Positions 45,278 to 49,477 of a DNA stretch of 49,477 nucleotides are shown in pieces. Position 1 is the stretch's first letter; each line of letters begins with the position of its first letter. The notes beneath the pieces are model-generated. The model worked only from the letters and a program-made list of their open reading frames with translations. It ran no database searches and was not told where the DNA came from. The translations under genes were made by a program, and so were the position numbers. The stretch is from contig DAZF01000055.1 in the NCBI GenBank assembly GCA_002507205.1, forward strand, positions 1 to 49,477. Reading direction: 5' to 3'. The stretch comes from Methanolobus sp. UBA32 (lineage in GTDB: Archaea; Halobacteriota; Methanosarcinia; Methanosarcinales; Methanosarcinaceae).

Positions 45278-45991
45278 CTATTCGTCATCCTGCCCGCATC
45301 CGTCATCATATTGTCTCTGGATCTTGCGCAGGATACCATGAAGGGTATGCACTTCCCGGGAAAGCAGACATGCCCTCCCGAATATTCTCTTTAGCATCAG
45401 TTTGGTCTTTTCCCTTTTATGCACCGGATAATCAATATCATCAATAAGCTCCGAAAGATGCTCGTACAATAGTCTCATGTCCAGGGAATCTGCCAGCGGT
45501 GCATCACCAGCTTTAAGGTCACTGAATTCATAAAGAACAACAGCCACCGCATGGGACAAATTCATTACAGGATAGACATCTGATGTGGGAATTGTCATTA
45601 TAAGATCACATAGTTTAAGTTCCTCTTTATTGAAACCGTGATCCTCTCTTCCGAAAAGTACTGCTACCCTGCCACTGAGACCTGTAAGACGCTCTTTGAC
45701 CTCTGCAGGAGAATATCCGGGAACCCTCCAGTGAAAATCAAATCTGGAACCTGATATGCCGGTAGTACCGATTACAATGCTGCAATCATCAATAGCTTCT
45801 TCAAGAGTTGACACTCTTCTTGCATTCTCCAGTATATCCCTTGCATGTGAGGACATAGCTCTTGCTTCACCTTCGAGTTTACATGGATTTACAAGTACCA
45901 GATCTGAGAAACCAAAATTCTTCATTGCTCTTGTGACGGAGCCTACATTTCCCTGATAAAGGGGTTCAACAAGTACTACTCTTAGATCCAT
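45278..45991 (-). CDS. trmJ: tRNA 2'-O-methyltransferase, TrmJ type
   Basis: A 237-residue SPOUT-class enzyme. The N-terminal VLVEPLYQGNVGSVTRAMKNFGF, motif 2 VLFGREDHGFNKEEL and motif 3 IPTSDVYPVMNLSHAVAVVLYE form the knotted SAM site. This spacing and the helical C-terminal tail match TrmJ, which methylates the ribose of position 32 in tRNA. The archaeal enzyme acts mainly on C32. It is upstream of mcm on the same strand with an 86 nt gap, and diverges from hdrE. Confidence 0.88.
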   Translation of the reverse strand: MDLRVVLVEPLYQGNVGSVTRAMKNFGFSDLVLVNPCKLEGEARAMSSHARDILENARRVSTLEEAIDDCSIVIGTTGISGSRFDFHWRVPGYSPAEVKERLTGLSGRVAVLFGREDHGFNKEELKLCDLIMTIPTSDVYPVMNLSHAVAVVLYEFSDLKAGDAPLADSLDMRLLYEHLSELIDDIDYPVHKREKTKLMLKRIFGRACLLSREVHTLHGILRKIQRQYDDGCGQDDE

Positions 45992-46138
45992 TTGAATGAT
46001 ACAACCATTGCATCTTGTTTATGATTTGCACTACTTAAGTATGTGACAGCATATAAGGTTAATTAACCAGAATTTTTCCGTGTGCATGAATTTCGAGCAA
46101 CAAAGCGCCTACTGATATAGATTTCTTTGATGAAAATC

Positions 46139-46148
46139 TTTAAATAAT
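46139..46148 (+). promoter_or_regulatory. Probable TATA box of hdrED
   Basis: tttaaataat lies in the divergent spacer between trmJ and hdrE. Initiation would fall near 46170, giving a leader of about 80 nt with the ribosome site aggag at 46238-46242. Confidence 0.45.
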
Positions 46149-46250
46149 ATCGACACCACAATCATGCAAACCAAACCGGTTACTTATAAGTAAAAAACAA
46201 TTTCAATTCTCGTAATAATTATACTTATATAGATATCAGGAGAAAACTAA

Positions 46251-47051
46251 ATGGCTATGGATTATTTTGCAGGCGTAACTGACGCCTTAAGACTTACATT
46301 TGTTCAGGTTATGATAATGGCGACCCTGTCCATTGGTATTTTCATAATAGGAATGTATATTAACTTAAAGAAGTGGGGTATGGGCTCCACAGGCTATGGT
46401 GCAGCACCTTCAAAAAGCATTTTAGCCTTCCCTAAGATGCTCATGTACCAGATGAGCGAGCACGCCCATGTCCACAACCAATCCGTTCTGGAAACATTTG
46501 TTCTTGACATAGTCTTCCAGAGAAGGATACTAAGAAGAAGCCCTCTCAGATGGTTCATGCACTTCACTATTTTCGTTGGCTGGATGGTTCTTTTTGTAAT
46601 GTCACTCGCTATGTTCCTTGTGGAAATGATACACATGATCGGCGAGAAAGCAGGATATGCACATTCACTTCCTGAATTTATGAGTCCTGCGGTCTTCAGA
46701 GAGCTCCTTGCAGTACCAAACGATGTATTCAGTTACATCCTACTTGTTGGAATTATTATCGCAATCTACAGAAGACTTTTCGTTACAAAGGTAAGAGAAG
46801 CCACAATTGCATATGACTCAGTTCTTCTTATCGGACTTACTGTAATCACAATATCAGGATTCGTTGCAGACGGCATCAGGACCGGCAGATTCTGGGCACT
46901 TGGCATAGATGACCCCACTATAGCACCACCAATGGCTCTTTTCCATGTGATCATCTCACTTCTGTTCTGTATTGCATACATCCCATTCAGTAAATACATA
47001 CACATGATCGCAATACCACTCGCACTCCTTGCAAACAAGGGAGGAGAATAA
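46251..47051 (+). CDS. hdrE: Heterodisulfide reductase cytochrome b subunit HdrE
   Basis: A 266-residue membrane cytochrome b that takes electrons from dihydromethanophenazine and hands them to HdrD. Five membrane helices are visible (about 15-37, 102-125, 160-175, 190-208, 228-246). Histidines at 104, 128, 232 and 251 are candidates for haem ligands. Opening and end phrases match Methanosarcina HdrE. It is 1 nt from hdrD and has aggag 8 bases before its ATG. Its presence implies a haem-containing, methanophenazine-using respiratory chain. Confidence 0.94.
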   Translation: MAMDYFAGVTDALRLTFVQVMIMATLSIGIFIIGMYINLKKWGMGSTGYGAAPSKSILAFPKMLMYQMSEHAHVHNQSVLETFVLDIVFQRRILRRSPLRWFMHFTIFVGWMVLFVMSLAMFLVEMIHMIGEKAGYAHSLPEFMSPAVFRELLAVPNDVFSYILLVGIIIAIYRRLFVTKVREATIAYDSVLLIGLTVITISGFVADGIRTGRFWALGIDDPTIAPPMALFHVIISLLFCIAYIPFSKYIHMIAIPLALLANKGGE

Positions 47052-47052
47052 A

Positions 47053-48297
47053 ATGGCAAAACGTGAAGCTTCCATTAATACAGAGAATTTTACAGCAGTC
47101 CAGCTTATGGAACTGGATTCATGCAGTCGCTGTGGCGAATGTGTGGACTGGTGTCCAACATATGATGCATCAGGAAAAGAACCCGGACTTGCACCAAGAG
47201 ACAAGATTCTCAGGTGGAGAGAGTACATGAACAAGTCCTACGGACTTCGTGCAAAGCTCTTTGGGCCAAAAGAAATACCTGAAGAAGAAATTGAGCAGTT
47301 CAAGAATGATGTATACGGCTGTACAACCTGCGGAATGTGTGCAACAGTCTGTGAATCAGCTATCAACACCGTCGAACTCTGGGAATCCATGCGTGCAAAC
47401 CTTGTAAAGCGTGGAAATGGTCCATTCGGTAAGCAGGGTGCTTTCCTCAAACTCATCGGAGAGTACAAGAACCCTTACATGGAAGACAACAAGAACAGAA
47501 TAAACTGGTTCCCTGAGGACATCAAGGTCGAAGACAAGGCAGAGATCCTTTACTTCGGCGGATGTACCGCAGAACTCAAACAGAGGAAACTTGCACTTGC
47601 AACCACACGTGTACTCAACAAGCTGGGAATCAAATTCACAATGCTCGGCGAAGATGAGATATGCTGTGGTTCAGCACTTATCAGAACCGGACAGTACTTC
47701 ATCAATGACACTGCAAAGGTAAATGCGCAGAAGAACATTGATAATATCAAGGCAAAGGGTGCAAAGACTGTACTCTACGCATGTGCCGGATGTTTCAGGG
47801 CATCACTCATTGACTGGCCAAGACTCACAGGAAAGGAACTTCCATTTAAAGTAATGCACATTACAGAGTTCCTGCAGAACCTTATTGAGAAAGGCGAGAT
47901 CAAATGGGAGAAATCCATTGACAAGAAGGTCACATACCACGACCCATGCCACCTTGGACGCCACGTAGGTGTCTTTGAGCCACCAAGAGCTGTTCTTGAA
48001 GCAATTCCAGGTATCGAGTTCGTCGAGATGGAAAGGATCGAGAACAACCAGCGCTGCTGTGGTGCTGGTGGTGGAGTGAAAGCAGGTATTCCTGACCTTG
48101 CACTCGGTGTTGCTTCAACACGTGTTGAAGATGCACTTGCAACAAAAGCAGACCTTCTTTCAAGTGCCTGCCCATTCTGTAAGAGAAACCTCAGTGACGG
48201 AAGGGATGCAATAGGTGCAAAGGAACTTGAAGTTGAGGATGTCGTAGTTCTTACTGCTGAAGCAATGGGAATTGACCTCAGCGACGCACCAGAGTGA
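47053..48297 (+). CDS. hdrD: Heterodisulfide reductase catalytic subunit HdrD
   Basis: A 414-residue iron-sulfur subunit that reduces CoM-S-S-CoB. Two ferredoxin motifs come first: Cys24, 27, 30, 34 and Cys90, 93, 96, 100. Two CCG domains follow: Cys171, Cys204-205, Cys244 and Cys247, then Cys299, Cys335-336, Cys373 and Cys376; such domains hold the noncubane [4Fe-4S] clusters. The ATG at 47053 lies right after gaggag; an upstream in-frame codon would overlap hdrE. With HdrE it forms the energy-conserving last step of methanogenesis from methanol. Confidence 0.96.
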   Translation: MAKREASINTENFTAVQLMELDSCSRCGECVDWCPTYDASGKEPGLAPRDKILRWREYMNKSYGLRAKLFGPKEIPEEEIEQFKNDVYGCTTCGMCATVCESAINTVELWESMRANLVKRGNGPFGKQGAFLKLIGEYKNPYMEDNKNRINWFPEDIKVEDKAEILYFGGCTAELKQRKLALATTRVLNKLGIKFTMLGEDEICCGSALIRTGQYFINDTAKVNAQKNIDNIKAKGAKTVLYACAGCFRASLIDWPRLTGKELPFKVMHITEFLQNLIEKGEIKWEKSIDKKVTYHDPCHLGRHVGVFEPPRAVLEAIPGIEFVEMERIENNQRCCGAGGGVKAGIPDLALGVASTRVEDALATKADLLSSACPFCKRNLSDGRDAIGAKELEVEDVVVLTAEAMGIDLSDAPE

Positions 48298-48324
48298 TTA
48301 ATTTCACTCTTCTTTTTTTATTTT
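48292..48324 (+). terminator. hdrED terminator overlapping the stop codon
   Basis: gagtga (48292-48297, which includes the stop codon) pairs with tcactc (48304-48309); a run of T with one C and one A follows to 48324. This has the same layout as at mtaB and cheW. Confidence 0.7.
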
Positions 48325-48336
48325 CAGGGTAAATTG

Positions 48337-48346
48337 AATATACTTA
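48337..48346 (+). promoter_or_regulatory. TATA box of the DUF116 pair; message probably leaderless
   Basis: aatatactta is centred about 27 bases before the ATG at 48368, and no Shine-Dalgarno sequence lies between. Initiation at or next to the ATG is therefore expected. Confidence 0.4.
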
Positions 48347-48367
48347 TTAGTACTATTTACGTTTCTC

Positions 48368-49006
48368 ATGCAAATACCTTATGAATTACTTGGTAAATTC
48401 TTCATAATACTTGCAATTGCTGCATTAGTAGTGTTGGGAATAGCATTATTGCTGGGAGCATATAGCTTCAAAAAACAAAGGATACTCTTTCCTAATTTTG
48501 TCCTGTTCATCCTTTACCTGTTCTACGGCCCTGCAAAATGGATATGCAGGGTATTTGGTATCAAAGATACCCTGGTTGATGAGATACTGGTGGAAGTACG
48601 TAACGCAGTCATGCTTGAAGGATTTAAGAAGATTAAGAATGGAAGAGTCATATTCCTTCCACAGTGCCTGAGGCATCCGAATTGTAAAGCCCGTTGCGAC
48701 CCTTTGGTAGGTTACGAATGTAAAATGTGTGGCCTTTGTGATATTGGAACCATATGCAAAGCTGCTAATGAAAGGAATTTTGAAGTATATGTTATACCGG
48801 GAGGGAGCTTTGTTAAAAAAATAATAAAAGCTCACCGGCCTGAAAGTTGTATAGGTGTAGCATGTTACCCGGAACTGGCGGAATCCATGCAGGGAGCTTC
48901 ACCCTTTATGATAGTACAGGGAGTTTCACTATTGCAGGATGGATGCTATAACACCAGAGTCGATGTTGAGGAAGTGATCAGGAAGATGGAGGAGTGTGAT
49001 GTATAG
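48368..49006 (+). CDS. DUF116 family membrane-linked cysteine protein
   Basis: A 212-residue protein. One or two N-terminal membrane helices (about 9-31 and 40-55) are followed by the DUF116 domain. Its cysteines cluster in CLRHPNCKARCDPL, CKMCGLCDIGTIC and IGVACYPEL, a pattern suited to an iron-sulfur cluster. The function of DUF116 is unknown. It follows hdrD by 70 nt behind a terminator and its own TATA, and overlaps a second DUF116 gene by 8 bases. Confidence 0.85.
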   Translation: MQIPYELLGKFFIILAIAALVVLGIALLLGAYSFKKQRILFPNFVLFILYLFYGPAKWICRVFGIKDTLVDEILVEVRNAVMLEGFKKIKNGRVIFLPQCLRHPNCKARCDPLVGYECKMCGLCDIGTICKAANERNFEVYVIPGGSFVKKIIKAHRPESCIGVACYPELAESMQGASPFMIVQGVSLLQDGCYNTRVDVEEVIRKMEECDV

Positions 49007-49477
49007 AACAATAGGAATTCTGGTTACTATAGTCTTCTTACTTTCCATACTGCTTGCATTTGTTGCGCTGACAGTAAGCCGCATCAGTCTTAACAGGCAT
49101 GTATGGCTTGCAGGGTTCTTCGCCGGAATACTTGACTTTTTTTATATGCCTTTGAAGTACTTTTTCTACAAATTCTCAGACCCCAGAATACTTGATAAGT
49201 GGATGGTATCCCTGAAAAATATATCAAACAGGAACGATTTCAGGAAAACTCAAAAACGCATGATAATTGCACCCCATTGTATGCGTTCCATGGATTGTCC
49301 TGCATCTTCCACAAAGACAGGCATACAATGCATTTCCTGTGGAAAATGCATATTTAGCAAACTTAAGGAAGATGCTGAAAAGTATGGATATGACCTATAC
49401 ATCGTAACAGGCTCTTCATTCGTAAAACATGTGCTCAAAGAAAAGAACTATGATGCTGCTTTACTAATAGCCTGCGA
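48999..49477 (+). CDS. Second DUF116 protein, cut by the window end
   Basis: The frame opens at ATG 48999 behind ggaggagtg, overlaps the first DUF116 gene by 8 bases, and stays open for 159 codons to the window end. One or two N-terminal membrane segments (about 5-27 and 36-52) are followed by CMRSMDC, CISCGKC and the opening of IAC, matching the cysteine groups of its neighbour. It is a diverged tandem paralogue; the C-terminus is outside the window. Confidence 0.8.
   Translation, partial: MYRTIGILVTIVFLLSILLAFVALTVSRISLNRHVWLAGFFAGILDFFYMPLKYFFYKFSDPRILDKWMVSLKNISNRNDFRKTQKRMIIAPHCMRSMDCPASSTKTGIQCISCGKCIFSKLKEDAEKYGYDLYIVTGSSFVKHVLKEKNYDAALLIAC

Noticed and set aside
45192..46250. Replication origin beside mcm
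   Set aside because: No orc1/cdc6 gene and no clustered origin-recognition-box repeats are visible in the spacers.
1..49477. tRNA, rRNA or insertion sequences
   Set aside because: Scanning the spacers by eye gave no cloverleaf with a TTCGA-type arm, no rRNA stretch and no transposase or paired terminal repeats; a covariance-model search could still find something I missed.

Overview
The window looks like chromosomal DNA of a cytochrome-containing, methylotrophic methanogen of the Methanosarcinaceae, similar in gene content to Methanolobus or Methanococcoides; the genus is a guess. The case rests on a methanol:coenzyme M methyltransferase set (mtaC, mtaB, mtaA), the corrinoid reductive activase RamA, the membrane heterodisulfide reductase HdrED that uses methanophenazine, a two-subunit archaeal pyruvate carboxylase, archaeal MCM, deoxyhypusine synthase, and archaeal TATA/BRE promoters together with Shine-Dalgarno sites.

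Layout. 0.3-9.4 kb is the methanol region: ramA and a CobW-type GTPase, then mtaCB behind a promoter and a structured leader, and facing them mtaA and a hydantoinase/oxoprolinase-like ATPase. 9.7-14.1 kb holds a small protein, an Lhr-type helicase, a phosphoesterase and a membrane protein in one tight string. 14.4-16.7 kb is AT-rich and accessory: a small orphan gene, a C-terminal scrap that looks like cas1, an Abi-alpha (DUF4393) gene and a membrane protein. 17.0-18.6 kb is housekeeping (deoxyhypusine synthase, pyrF). 18.7-31.1 kb is the most striking part: an actin-like ATPase overlapping a long coiled-coil gene, then ppx, ppk1, a membrane-anchored CHAD protein and a ferredoxin on one strand; an MgtC/DUF4010 membrane protein and a two-domain PPK2 on the other; and a CYTH-HD fusion facing them. 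31.1-35.5 kb is a small chemosensory cluster (GNAT, CheR-like, CheW and a soluble receptor with about a dozen HAMP-like units), followed by a PAS remnant. 36.3-40.5 kb is pycB-pycA-birA. 40.6-45.2 kb has a small S-layer-type exported protein and an MCM operon with DUF424 and two coiled-coil proteins. 45.3-49.5 kb has TrmJ, HdrED and two tandem DUF116 proteins, the second cut by the window end.

How it works together. MtaB moves the methyl of methanol to the corrinoid of MtaC, MtaA passes it to coenzyme M, RamA re-reduces oxidised corrinoid, and HdrED closes the cycle by reducing CoM-S-S-CoB. Pyruvate carboxylase, activated by BirA, feeds oxaloacetate into biosynthesis. The 21.4-31.1 kb genes form a near-complete polyphosphate toolkit: synthesis (PPK1), hydrolysis (Ppx), AMP phosphorylation (PPK2/PAP), binding (CHAD) and triphosphate/HD chemistry (CYTH-HD).

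Main candidate for an undescribed system: the actin-like/coiled-coil cassette directly downstream of the membrane-CHAD/PPK1/Ppx genes, which could be a cytoskeletal module for polyphosphate bodies. That link is inferred from position and domain type only. All family assignments come from reading motifs; no database search was run.
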